From NCBI GenBank assembly GCA_027475525.1, contig JAMWFC010000115.1, forward strand, positions 1,240,001 to 1,304,000: a stretch of DNA of 64,000 nt, written 5' to 3'. Each line of letters begins with the position of its first letter. Positions within the stretch are counted from its first letter, which is position 1. This document shows, piece by piece, positions 45,517 through 56,530 of this stretch. The notes beneath the pieces were generated by a model. That model did no database searches. It was not told the DNA's origin and saw only the letters and a list, made by a program, of their open reading frames with translations. Source of the DNA: Macrolepiota albuminosa (Eukaryota; Basidiomycota; Agaricomycetes; Agaricales; Agaricaceae). A program made the position numbers and the translations under genes.

Positions 45517-48297
45517 GTGGAGGAAGCTCAGGAGGTTGTAGAACTTCCAGAGGAGGTGATGGAGTCGTCAAGTGACGACGACGTCGGAGCAGAGGAACAG
45601 CGGCTGAAAACCGCGTACACCGTGCGCTTGCGGGTGTTCTGGGACTTGCACCCAGAGGTGATGAAATACACCACCCAAGCGCGACTCGAGCGCTACGCGT
45701 CAGCCCATATAGTAGCACTTAGGCGACAAGGGCACGAAGTGCCCAATGTATTCAGTACGAAATATACTGATTTAATGGTGAGAGTGCTCACTATGGAGCT
45801 GCAAATGTATGTGCAGCGTAAGGCCACACGACAATCGGGGGTCTCGACCCCCTGGAGCCACACGTCCAAAGAATGCTCGGCACGACGCAATCAAGATGTC
45901 GGAATCGAGCTAGTGGAGGCACTAGCACGGGCGCAAGAAGTGCCCGAAGTAAGACCGGTGAGTACTTTTTATACTCCAGCAGGACAAGGGTGGCGTGAGG
46001 AGCCCCCGCACATGCGTAACCATGACCGTAGGACAGATATGTCAGGTCTGGATGGGCACGATAGCACTGTGCTCAAAGTGGAAAGCGAGGCATCCGTGAT
46101 GCTGCGCGTGCCCATGGCCGAAACGTTGAGCGACAGAGTCGCGTACCAACGTATGCGCAATGGCGACCTCAGGACTAAGGGACAGTCCCTTATAGACAAT
46201 CAGGGCATCGTATTCGAGGGCACTAAGCCCATTGACGAGATGCGTCGTCAATTCATCACGCAGGGTCAGGAGAATCAAGCTTCTCCAGGTCCAGGGCGGC
46301 GCAACGATCATGATCGAGGAGACGTCCTTGATCGAGATGGCGCCACGAGACGTGATGTCCCTGGTAACGGCCGGGATGACGGCCCTAGGTCGATTCCTCG
46401 AGACGAGGGCAATTATGCCCACAGTCGAGGAGGCTCGGGACGTCCCCCGCAAGGTGGACGGGGAAAGTCACTTCCCCATGCCGCTGACTTGGCGACTAGA
46501 TCCCCGGGTCAGCGGGAAGCCATCCGAATGCATCGTGAAGCCATGCACGATCGCCTGCATCGAGTAGTCGATGATGCCCTGGGCGTAACCTTACGGTTAC
46601 CAGACGGAGTGAAGCTGCGTAAAGCAGACAGTAGGCACATTCGCGCCTATACAGGCACGTCCAAGTTCAGCGACCTGGAAGATTGGGCGATGGATGTATG
46701 CACCCATCTTGCCATGTGCTTATACGGAGGTGACCATATGGAACGAGAACGAATTTTCGTTCTGCCTGAGTTCTTGGCCGGAGAGGCCATGGGTTGGTTT
46801 CGACGGGCAGTACTGCACGTCAATCGTGTCCAATATGACTGGACGTTTAAAGGAGTCCTTACAGGACTGTACGATCGATTCGTACACCCCTCAACGCTCC
46901 AGGATGCAAGGCGGGACTTCCAGTCCGCCAAGTATACCGAGAAGTTGGGAGTACAAGGGTTCTATGATACCCTTAATGACCATGCCCAGAACATGGCAGT
47001 ATACCCGGACGGGTATACAATGCTTGAAACGTTCTTGGATGGCATTCCAGCGAATATGCGCCGCTATTTGATACGTGAGGACGGCTTGTCCCCAGAAGTC
47101 AACGATGTGGAAGAATTCGTGGCATATGCCATCCGGTATGAGCAGTCTCTGAAGACTGCTAACCACTACGAACATCGGAGTGGACACAAAGGGGGATCCA
47201 GGCGACTACCGCCTGGTGGGACGCCCTCACGGGGTCAGCATGTGGGGACCTTCCTGGCCAAGAAGACCGATCTGGATCGTGACCGCAACACGCGGTTTGT
47301 TGTACGCAAGACCCCTGTTGCGAACCAAGGGCGGAGCTGCCCACGCCCAGAGCGGGCGCTGGACGGAGAACGTCCTAAATCAAGGCCGGACTTCAAACCG
47401 GCCAACCCACCAGGTCAGTCGGGGACTTGTTTTGCGTGTGGCCAACCAGGCCACTACGCTACCAACTGCCCTGCGAAGCCAGGACCCCCGAGGAAGGGGT
47501 ATACACCCCGCGCCCACCTTCGAGCTGCACATACTGCAGCCGCGAGTGGGAGTGACGGAGACGTATCTGCCGATTCTGAGGCGGAGAACCCCACAAACGA
47601 CCAGGAGCCCCCAGAGGAGGCATCGGGCGCCAAGCCCGAGAGTGTGGTCGTGGAGGGGGAGGAGTACGTCACAGTCGACGTATATGACGACGTCTACGAC
47701 AATGAGTATTACAGTCGCGACAGCGACTCTGAGTGCCTAGCGGCGATGACGGATTGGCCGTCCGCAAATGACCCCGAACGGAATAACGTGGTTCGGATGA
47801 AGAAGGTGACCCTTCGTCGTGCAGAGGGCACTTTGCAGCGCCCTACATTGAAGCGAGCAGACAAGGAGTGCCTGGTCTCGTATGTGGACGTAGACGGCCA
47901 CAAGGCATGGACCCTATGGGACTCTGGGAGTACCACATCGGGCATAACGCCCCAGTTCGCCCATGTGTACGGAATATCCGTGCAGGAGTTGGATACGCCA
48001 TTGGCGTTACAGCTGGGCACCGTAGGGAGCCGAGCCATGGTGCAGTACGGGACAAATGTGAATGTCCAAACGCCGGGCTCACGTAGCCGTGAATACATGG
48101 ATGTAGCGAACTTCGATCGCTACGATATGATACTGGGAACACCATTCATGCGGCGTAACAAAGTCATACTAGACTTTGACCAATGTCAGGTACTGGTGAA
48201 TGGGAAAGTGATCCCAGCCGAACGAGCAACAGCAGACGACACTGATAATCGTCTGCGACGTCATCGCACTACGGAGAAACGCAAGGACTCTCCATGA
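45517..48297 (+). CDS. GYP5 gag-protease
   Basis: A 926-aa ORF (first codon GTG at 45517; the frame is open back to the TGA at 45496). The gag core follows an acidic N-terminal region: YTGTSKFSDLEDWAMDVCTH (near residue 378), GVQGFYDTLNDHAQNMAVY, then one CCHC knuckle CFACGQPGHYATNC near residue 640. The aspartic protease motif TLWDSGSTTSG has its Asp near residue 802, with MILGTPFMRRNKVILDF downstream. It ends at TGA 48295..48297, and the same frame stays open through RT, suggesting that pol is reached by stop-codon readthrough. Confidence 0.88.
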   Translation: MEEAQEVVELPEEVMESSSDDDVGAEEQRLKTAYTVRLRVFWDLHPEVMKYTTQARLERYASAHIVALRRQGHEVPNVFSTKYTDLMVRVLTMELQMYVQRKATRQSGVSTPWSHTSKECSARRNQDVGIELVEALARAQEVPEVRPVSTFYTPAGQGWREEPPHMRNHDRRTDMSGLDGHDSTVLKVESEASVMLRVPMAETLSDRVAYQRMRNGDLRTKGQSLIDNQGIVFEGTKPIDEMRRQFITQGQENQASPGPGRRNDHDRGDVLDRDGATRRDVPGNGRDDGPRSIPRDEGNYAHSRGGSGRPPQGGRGKSLPHAADLATRSPGQREAIRMHREAMHDRLHRVVDDALGVTLRLPDGVKLRKADSRHIRAYTGTSKFSDLEDWAMDVCTHLAMCLYGGDHMERERIFVLPEFLAGEAMGWFRRAVLHVNRVQYDWTFKGVLTGLYDRFVHPSTLQDARRDFQSAKYTEKLGVQGFYDTLNDHAQNMAVYPDGYTMLETFLDGIPANMRRYLIREDGLSPEVNDVEEFVAYAIRYEQSLKTANHYEHRSGHKGGSRRLPPGGTPSRGQHVGTFLAKKTDLDRDRNTRFVVRKTPVANQGRSCPRPERALDGERPKSRPDFKPANPPGQSGTCFACGQPGHYATNCPAKPGPPRKGYTPRAHLRAAHTAAASGSDGDVSADSEAENPTNDQEPPEEASGAKPESVVVEGEEYVTVDVYDDVYDNEYYSRDSDSECLAAMTDWPSANDPERNNVVRMKKVTLRRAEGTLQRPTLKRADKECLVSYVDVDGHKAWTLWDSGSTTSGITPQFAHVYGISVQELDTPLALQLGTVGSRAMVQYGTNVNVQTPGSRSREYMDVANFDRYDMILGTPFMRRNKVILDFDQCQVLVNGKVIPAERATADDTDNRLRRHRTTEKRKDSP

Positions 48298-51200
48298 CTT
48301 GGCCGGCGCAGAGTGCCGACCGTGGAGGATGGGGAGGAGGAAGTGCAGGCTATGCCTGGACTAAGCGCAGACCACAACGTGGTAATGATGAGCGAGGAGG
48401 AGTATCAAGCCTCCAAGAGGAGCAATGAGCGAATAATCGCTCCCGAGATTCGAGGCGCAAGGCCTCCAGACAAACGCCATCGCAAGGCGAGACGACGGGA
48501 GGACTCAGTGGACGTATGCCCACCTACGTCCTCACGAGTCAAGTTGGAAGACTTGAAAGACAGCACTCGAGAGGCGGAAGCCTCAGTAGAGGGGGACACA
48601 CGGTCTCTATGGGAACGACCAGCTCCCCTACCGGAGTACGACTGGGCATACGACCCCCGAATGCCGCAAGAGTGGAACGAGCTGGTGGCAGCCACGTGTG
48701 CGCGAAATGCGCACCAGAGACGGATGACCGTCAAACCAGTGTATCGCCAGCCAGTCCCGGACGAGGTATCCGTAGCGTACTCGCTTGTACGTGAGGGAAG
48801 AAGCCTCGTGGCTTGTAAGGCAGCGGTAGCGGGTGCCCCGCTGAGACTACATATACCTGATGACAGTGTCAATCGGGTGCTCGCAATGCGAGAACAGTAC
48901 GCGCCGCCGCCTCGGCCACCCTCAGAGACGGTGGAAGTACTTCCCCCGGTACGCATGAAGGGGAAGCAGAAGGCGACAAGCCTTCGTGAGGAAGATATCC
49001 CTCGGTTGCGTCAGCAATGGCAAGAAGAATTTGCCGACATGGTCAATGGGACCAAGGAGGAGCTCCCGCCGTGGCGGGAGGTGAACCATGAGATTAATCT
49101 CATAGACGAGAACAAGCAGTATAAGTACCACTTGCCGCGCTGTCCGCGCGCCCTCCAGGAGCAACTACGCGATAAGACTAATCGCTACTTGAATGCTCAA
49201 TGGTGGTCCCCATGCACCACCGCTCAAGCTGCACCGTTATTGTGCATCCCGAAGAAGGATGGAACCCTTCGAACAGCTCTTGATGCACGTCAGCGCAATG
49301 ACAATACCATAAAGGATGTAACTCCTTTACCAGATCAAGAGGTGATCCGGGAAGACGTGGCTCGGGCGAAGTATCGCTCGAAGATTGACCTTACTGACGC
49401 TTATGAGCAGGTCAAGAGGTGATCCGGGAAGACGTGGCTCGGGCGAAGTATCGCTCGAAGATTGACCTTACTGACGCTTATGAGCAGGTGTGCATTCGCA
49501 CCAAGGACGTACCCAAGACCGTATTTGCGTCGATCATGGGTACATTCACGAGCAATATAATGCAGATTGGAGACTGCAATGCTCCAGCAACTTTCCAGAG
49601 GCTAATGACCTCTATCTTCCGAGACGTAATAGGACGTTTCATGCACGTCTACTTAGATGACATATTCATCTACTCGGATACCATGGAGGAGCATGAGCAG
49701 CACCTCAGAGTCGTATTCGAACGACTGCGCAAGTACAAGTTGTACTTGAAGTGGAAAAAATGTGAGCTCTACGCTCAGAGTATAGACTGCCTAGGGCATG
49801 TCATAGACGAGCGGGGTATCCACCCTGATCAGGACAAGCTCGATCGTATTCGGGAGTGGCGCACGCCCCGAAACTACAATGACATCCAACGATTTGTTGG
49901 CCTTGTCAACTACATATCGAGCTTCTTGCCCGATGTCACAGCCTATACTGGGCCACTTATGGCCATGACGCAGAACGGGTCACCGTTCAATTGGAGGCCG
50001 TTGCACCAGCGGTGCTTTGAGATGGTCAAACACTTATGGCCATGACGCAGAACGGGTCACCGTTCAATTGGAGGCCGTTGCACCAGCGGTGCTTTGAGAT
50101 GGTCAAACGATCTGTACAAAGACTCCGGTGATTCGACCAATCGACCCTAGACGGGACGAGCCAATATGGCTCATTTGCGACGCGTCCAAGACAGGCGTCG
50201 GGGCCATGTACGGCCAGGGAAGCAGCTGGCAGACGTGCCGCCCAGCAGGGTTCATGTCAAAGAAGTTTACGACGGCCCAGCAAAACTATGCAGTGCACGA
50301 GTTGGAGACTCTTGCCATACTCGAGGCTCTCCTCAAGTGGGAGGATAAGCTGATGGGATACCCCATCCACATCATAACGGACCACAAGGCCCTTGAGTTC
50401 TTTAAAACTCAGGTGAACTTGTCGCCGTGTCAGCGACGGTGGATAGACTACATGTCGAGATACCAGTTCGACATCACCTATGTTAAAGGTGAACTCAACA
50501 AAGTGGCAGACTGCTTGTCACGCTACTTTGAGAGTGATGTAGTCAGGGAGGCTCACGAGCCTCATGAGTATGTGCAGGCGGACTGCCGCATAGACCCTGA
50601 TGGAGAGGATTTACCTCTCCACCGATACCAGGAGCTCAGGGAGCATGTCCTGGAAGTACGCGCTATGCGTGACGATGAACGGAGGCGAAGCACTCGCCTC
50701 AGAGAGCAGCGTGAAGAACGGGACGTAGCCACCCAGTTGCTCAAGGAGCATGAAACCGTGGACCCAGCATCCATGGAGCACGAGCGCCACAATGTACCCA
50801 TTACGCTTGCGGAGATGCTCGAAGGCGAATTGCCTTCATCCCAGCCTCCTAGCCTGGTCAATGACGACTTCCGGCAGGAGGTGGTGCAGGACTATGGCGA
50901 TGATCCTCTCTTCGCCGAGATAATCGCCAATCCTGCAATGACGACTTCCGGCAGGAGGTGGTGCAGGACTATGGCGATGATCCTCTCTTCGCCGAGATAA
51001 TCGCCAATCCTGCGACCATCCTCGGTTCAGGCATGAGCCTGGTGGACTCATCACAACGGAGAACCGTCAAGGGGTGGCAGTGGTATGCCTCCCCCGTACG
51101 CGGGTCTTGGACCAGGCCCATGCCCTGGTGGGGCACTTTGGTGCTGCCCGGACATTGGGCTACATCCGGCGATGGTATTGGTGGCCACGTATGGCCCAAG

Positions 51201-52411
51201 AAGTGACTAAGTTTTGCGCGTCCTGCGCAGCGTGCCAGAGGGCAAAGTTGCCCCCTGGATCCCCTCTTGGGAAGCTACACCAGCTACCCGTGCCGGTGAA
51301 ACCCTGGGACTCAATTGGAATGGACTTCGTAGGTCCCTTTCCCGAGTCCAGAGGGTTCGATTACCTCTGGGTAGTCATATGTCGTATGACAAGCATGGTG
51401 CACCTCATACCGGTGCGAACTACGCTGACGGCTAAGGAGCTGTCGTGGATCTACCTGAGGGAGATCGTTAGGCTGCATGGGCTGCCTAGCACCATTGTGA
51501 GCAATCGTGACTCAAAGTTCACGTCTCAATGGTGGAGAGAACTCCACAAACTGCTAGGAGCGCGACTCCTCATGTCGACGTCCTTCCATCCTCAGACGGA
51601 TGGGCAGACAGAGCGGGTTAACCGCAGTATAGGTCAGATTTTGAGGGCAGTTGTTCGCCCTGACCAACGGGACTGGGTGGACTGGTGTCCACTCACTGAG
51701 TTCGCGATTAACACGAGTATCTCGGAGACCACAGGGTATGCGCCCTTTGAACTCAACGGAGGGTACTTGCCCTCCATGCTGCACGAACTTCGTGCTGATA
51801 CGGTAGCTCACCGTGGAGTTGTCGAGTTCGCCAGGCAGGCCCTGGAGAACATCGCGGCGGCGCATGACGCCATCATAGAGGCGCGAGTCTTTCAGGCGAA
51901 GAACGCCAATCACCGTAGGCGAACAGACCCGCCAATAGCTGTAGGAGCGTTGGTATACTTATCAACGCGTAATCTGAGGCTCCCAAAGGGACGGGCGAGT
52001 AAACTCTGCCCGAAATGGGTAGGCCCATACCGCGTCCTAGACGCAGAGCCAAGTACCTCCAACTACGTGTTGGAGCTGCCTCTGGCATTACAGGAACGAC
52101 GCATCGTTCCTAAGTTCCATGTGTCGCTGTTGCGACCTTATAGCGCGTCTGATGATGCGCTGTTCCCTAACAGGGCGACCCCGGGCCCCTATGATTTTGG
52201 GGCTCGAGACGATGACGAATGGTTCGTCGAGTGCATAATTGGGCACCGGTGGACTGAGCGTAACACGCTCGAGTTTGAGGTACGATGGTCCCTGGGGGAC
52301 ACAACATGGGAGCCACACTCCCATTGCTCCAAGCTAGCGGCACTTGACCGTTATTTGGAGTTGAAGGGCGTTAAGCGCCCACATCAATTAAGTAAGTGTG
52401 CCGGCGCTTAA
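48298..52411 (+). CDS. GYP5 pol: RT, RNase H, integrase, chromodomain-like end (frame-broken)
   Basis: Same frame as gag after the TGA. In order: a linker, the RT entry LCIPKKDGTLRTALDARQ (49240), HVYLDDIFIYSDT (49645), RNase H PIWLICDASKTGVGAMYG (50160) and YVKGELNKVADCLSRYF, the integrase finger HALVGHFGAARTLGYIRRWY (51113), core GMDFVGPFPE, VSNRDSKFTSQW and QTDGQTERVNRS, and a chromodomain-like segment (VECIIGHRW, LEFEVRWSLGDTTWEPHS) before the stop at 52411. Frame shifts inside the 77-bp duplications at 49335, 49954 and 50859 are artefactual in my view. Single-base losses near 50109 and 51028, judged against GYP3, remain. Confidence 0.88.
49335..49488. repeat. 77-bp perfect tandem duplication (GYP5 RT)
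   Basis: Copies 49335..49411 and 49412..49488. Removing one copy keeps the RT frame open. Confidence 0.9.
49954..50107. repeat. 77-bp perfect tandem duplication (GYP5 RT)
   Basis: Copies 49954..50030 and 50031..50107. Confidence 0.9.
50859..51012. repeat. 77-bp perfect tandem duplication (GYP5 RNase H/integrase linker)
   Basis: Copies 50859..50935 and 50936..51012. Confidence 0.9.
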
Positions 52412-52526
52412 TTTGATCGGCAGTGCCGATCGCGGCTTGGCTGAGTTGGTCAGCAGCTGTGGCTGAAACACGTCTTAAAAGGCGAAATTTCTTTTTCGCC
52501 TTTTTTCCCCAACCATGGACAGCATG

Positions 52527-52680
52527 CCCGTGGACATAAGTGACCAGCAGCAGCAGCAGCTACAGCAGCAGCAATTTGAGAGTACGCCGTCGGTCTTACC
52601 GTCCCCGTGGACATAAGTGACCAGCAGCAGCAGCAGCTACAGCAGCAGCAATTTGAGAGTACGCCGTCGGTCTTACCGTC
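52527..52680. repeat. 77-bp perfect tandem duplication (before GYP5 ORF3)
   Basis: Copies 52527..52603 and 52604..52680; it includes a CAG run. Confidence 0.9.
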
Positions 52681-52698
52681 GGCTGAGGGGGGGGGCAG

Positions 52699-55600
52699 AT
52701 GGCTCCCCCGCTGACCCAAAATGCGCCCCAGTGGGGACAATCGCAACAGGCTGTGGGCTTCCCACAGCAGCAGCAACAACCAGCGGCGGGCTACCCGCCG
52801 CAGCAGCCGGTGATCAGTGGCTATCCGCCACTGCAAACCATGCAGGGCAACTTCATGCCCCAGAACGCACCTGTGGGCGGCTATCAGCCCCAACAACCAG
52901 CACTGGGCGCTTATGCGCCACATCACACCGAGGGCCAATTCCAGCAACAGGCCTACGGGGGGCTAGTCAGCCCCCAAGCAGCGCCGGCATGGAGGCAGCT
53001 TGCCCCTGTACCGGCAACAGGGCAACTGGGGACACATCCTTTTCCCCAGTTTACCGCCCCGGCGCACTACCCTGGGATGGGTGGTGTGCCCGTAATGATG
53101 CCGTACCCCCCAGCTTGGATGGGGGCTTGGGGCGCAATGCCCCAGTACAGCGACTCGCATGAGTCGCAAGCCAAGGGAGGCTGGTCGATTTCCCTGTCGA
53201 CCACAGTACCAACCGATAATCTAGAGGGACGCCAAGCATCCCTCGTGCAGGCCACCGTGGCCATTGAGAGAGCAGAAACTCTCAATACAGAACGAAGCGT
53301 CGGATCATCGTCCGATGCGCCGACGGAGAGCCTGGCCAAGCTCTCCTTGCTACAGCGGCTGGAAATGCCGCACCAATCCGAGCCCAGCTTGGAAGAAGAG
53401 TCGCGTCCTCGACGCGACAAAGGAAAAGCACGGGCTGTCGAGCCCACTCACAGCCAGGACTTAGTCCTGGCTACCCTTCTCCAACGTCTTGGAGATAACG
53501 GGTACGATGTACCCGCAGAGTCGTCATTCCTCCGTGATGCGGAGGCAGTCGTCCTCATCTGCCGGATGATGGACGACATGGATCATATGCGCGCTCAGCG
53601 CAAAACTGATCTCCTTGCCATTTTGGCCGCTCGTAAGCGGCAGACTACACCCCCGAGTCGGGACACCGACTCCAGCAAAAGGGCGCGTCGGCAAGGAGTG
53701 GAGGACGCGCCCTCCCGCTCGATTAAGTCGAGCGTTGCTGCCCCCGGCCGGGAGGCCGGTCTAGGACGGGACATCCTCCCTTATGAAGATGTTCCTGCTC
53801 CAGCCGCCCCCCGGCTTATCCAGCGCCTCGCCAGCGGCGCGTCTGAGGTCGCGTCTTCGCGACCAGTATCCGTGGTATCCACCACGCACTCTGGGGAGCA
53901 GAGTTCCAGGGGTGTGAGCACACGCCCCACTGAGGCCAAGGCCTCACAACCCCGAAAGGATTGTCGGGGTAAGCAACCGGACGTGCGCGCCTACGTCAAC
54001 GTGCACTTCCCCGAGGATGCCCCGAAAGGGGCCCCAGGGGCTAACATCCCCTTTTTACCCGCTATACTGGTAGAGGGCCTGCCAGCCCGACTCCCACGGT
54101 GTGTGTGGGCAATGGACCCACGATCTGAGAAGTCGGAGCCGGAGAGGCTGCCTTCCCCTCCCTCCGACGACGATTGGTATGAGGAGCCTGAAGAGGCTCG
54201 TATGGAATCCCCAGTGCCGCACGAGATGGCGGCACAGCGTATGGCACGCGAACGGCGCAACAGCAATCGACGAGCCAAGATGGAGCGTCGGGCGCAGAAC
54301 AGCGCCAAACGAGGGGCCGCCCTCCTTGAGGACAAAACCGGGCGCATCCCTGATGCGCTCGGTGTGGTGATCTACCGTGATCACACTATTGAGCGCCAAA
54401 ACTCATTCTTTGGCGCGGGGTTGGCTCCCCAATTCTATTGGTTGCCAAGGACCAATACCATCTTCGTTGGGCAAGAAGCCCGCGCAGCCAGGTCCTTCGA
54501 GGACGACAAACCGGGCAACGCCGCCGCGACGCCCCACAACAGTAAGGTGTACCAAGTTGCACCTCACGGGTTTCCCCGCAGTCCTCGAGAAGTCCGCAGA
54601 CTTCACGCACTGGTCAACAACCAGTTTACGCCGCTTCGGCAGCGTCAGTTGGGCTACCTCTTGCTCAACAAATTCAAGCGGGTGGCGCTCAACTGCCACC
54701 CTACGGCCCGAGACAGAGCTATGTCTCATTTACTCGACGAGGTCGAGTATAGGACTATCGCGGTACCCTTCGCGAGTCCAGAGGAGCGGGAGAGCTTCCC
54801 GCGAATGATTGTGCTGTCGCAGCTCTATCGCCGCAAAGAGGGAGGAAAGATTGCCTTCGTCGGCCTTACCCCCCCTGATCCAAAGCAGCCATTTGCTTTG
54901 GACTACCTGGGCTCATACGCCCTCCTCTATGGACGTCCTGGGACGTCCAATGTGTGGACCGGTCTGGCCATGGACCGAGCCATGCGCATTCATTGGCGCA
55001 GCCTCTTTGGGTTTGCGCTTGTACGCGCCCTCAGCGCCAGCCGCCCCTCTAAGGCCACGGTACACAAGTACCTGGCCTACGTCTTCGCCAGGCCAGGCCT
55101 CTATAAAGAGGCCGTGGCCGAGTACGAGGCGGCCACGGGGCGAGTCTTTGAGCCCATCCACGCCGACGACCCTACCTTCGAGGTTCGGGCTGTGGACATT
55201 CCGGAAGCGTCAGCTTCCGTGTTCTCCACTTCGGACGCGTTACGCGTCCTTCTCCACAATCAAATCCCGGTCAGCTGGGCTGACCACGCGTACACTTATG
55301 GGGTCACCTACTTGGCCCACCTATTCTTCAGCGACAGCCGGCTCTACAACGAGGCGGCTGCTATCGACGACGAGAGGCTACAACGCCTCGATCACTACGG
55401 TACACCCCAGTCCATCCCTCAGTGGGATGGGTGGCGCGAGGGCACCATCGGCGATCGTCAACGCCTGATGCTCCAGCAGCAGGACAGTCGTCGTGCATAC
55501 GACGACGCGCTCGCCAAGGGGATGTACCTCTCTATCGGGCAAGACATTCATGCCCGCGAAATCTGGACGCGCCAGTACCCGTCCGACACCGGGGATCTGC

Positions 55601-55907
55601 CTGATCCCCAACCAACCGTCTCGGGGTCGACCATCGACCCCAATCTCACACTGTCCCCCCTCCGGGACTATGACGATTCCCTGCCTGTGGCAGGGCCTTC
55701 GGGTACTTCTTACGCGCCCGCACCCGAGGATGAACTCCTCGGGACTATGACGATTCCCTGCCTGTGGCAGGGCCTTCGGGTACTTCTTACGCGCCCGCAC
55801 CCGAGGATGAACTCCTCGACTACGACATGGACGACACGACTGCCGATCCATTCCGGGAGCCTGGGGACTCTCCCATTGCCCCCGTCCCAGACTTACCGAC
55901 GGCATGA
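52699..55907 (+). CDS. GYP5 ORF3, large protein of unknown function between pol and LTR
   Basis: Open from ATG 52699. The frame reads to 55932 in the given sequence. When the 77-bp duplication at 55663..55816 is discounted it ends at the TGA 55905..55907. A Gln-rich lead-in with ATG 52515 sits just upstream but is off frame by a G9 run. Residues 1-150 are Pro/Gln/Gly-rich, and 150-500 are polar and probably disordered with an acidic stretch (PPSDDDWYEEPEEARME). From about residue 545 it looks globular: GRIPDALGVVIYRDHTIERQ, HGFPRSPREVRRLHALVNNQ, YLAYVFARPGLYKEAVAEY and PQSIPQWDGWREG. No signal peptide or membrane segment is evident, so it is not a typical env. Homologous segments occur in the same order in GYP3. 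I recognise no family. Confidence 0.85.
55663..55816. repeat. 77-bp perfect tandem duplication (GYP5 ORF3 end)
   Basis: Copies 55663..55739 and 55740..55816; it changes the apparent ORF3 C terminus. Confidence 0.9.
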
Positions 55908-56051
55908 CCGTCGTATTATCTCGAGACCGTAGCTCGGTCTGATTGGGGGGTGTGTAGCGTAGTCCGCTATGTGGGACGGCATGACCGTCGTATTATCTCG
56001 AGACCGTAGCTCGGTCTGATTGGGGGGTGTGTAGCGTAGTCCGCTATGTGG
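55898..56051. repeat. 77-bp perfect tandem duplication (GYP5 ORF3/LTR junction)
   Basis: Copies 55898..55974 and 55975..56051; it includes the first bases of the 3' LTR. Confidence 0.9.
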
Positions 56052-56262
56052 TGTTGGCCACATAGCTTTACTTACTGTATATTAGTACATATTATATTAT
56101 ATTTATTATAATATAATATTTATTTACATTCGTATATAATTAGTTACTCAGCTGCTTACAAAGCAGCTTATTTTGTTGTAAACTACATTGTCAATAGACC
56201 GGTCTGGTCTGATTCAGTGTTGTGTGCACACTAAGCTCTCTCAAATTCGTAACTTCGTTACA
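56030..56262 (+). repeat. GYP5 3' LTR
   Basis: 233 bp, nearly identical to the 5' copy by eye (GTGTTGG against GCGTTGG, and CATTCG against CATTTG). The hairpin is at 56151..56167. It is preceded by the purine tract TGGGGGGTG. The 77-bp duplication at 55898..56051 overlaps its first 22 bases. Confidence 0.95.
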
Positions 56263-56267
56263 TTTCT

Positions 56268-56530
56268 ATAATAGACGTCCCTTTGTTCTTGCACTGCTCT
56301 GCACCAAAGTCCTTTATTCCTGTCATGACTCTGTTCTTTCAGGCCATCCTGGTCACACTACCACTTTTGACAACCTTTCTTGTGATTTTTCCTGGCCTGC
56401 CATGTGCACCTACTCTCATGCCTATGTTAAGTCCTGCAAAACTTGCACACATATTAAGCATGCCACCTACAAACCTTACAGGCTTCTTCAACCTCTTGAC
56501 ATCCCTGATAGGCCTTGACAATCCATTTCT
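56268..56530 (+). pseudogene. GYP4 integrase zinc finger, 3' remainder
   Basis: The frame continues from 44544 with NRRPFVLALLCTKVLYSC and an HHCC integrase finger (HDSVLSGHPGHTTTFDNL, then CKTCTHIKHATYKPYRLL). It ends shortly after; the DDE core and 3' LTR are absent. Confidence 0.75.

Larger units (their letters stand above)
44545..56262 (+). mobile_element. GYP5: Ty3/gypsy with third ORF, nested in GYP4
   Basis: 233-bp LTRs (44545..44777 and 56030..56262) are flanked by TTTCT (44540..44544 and 56263..56267). Gag-protease, RT/RNase H, integrase with a chromodomain-like end, and a large ORF3 are all present in long open frames. The seven 77-bp duplications account for most frame breaks. Two single-base breaks (near 50109 and 51028) and two in-frame TGA codons (45496 and 48295) remain. 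It is GC-richer and younger than its relative GYP3. Confidence 0.95.

Noticed and set aside
52699..55907. GYP5 ORF3 as an envelope gene
   Set aside because: No signal peptide, membrane segment or cleavage-site pattern is visible; composition is Pro/Gln-rich then soluble-looking.
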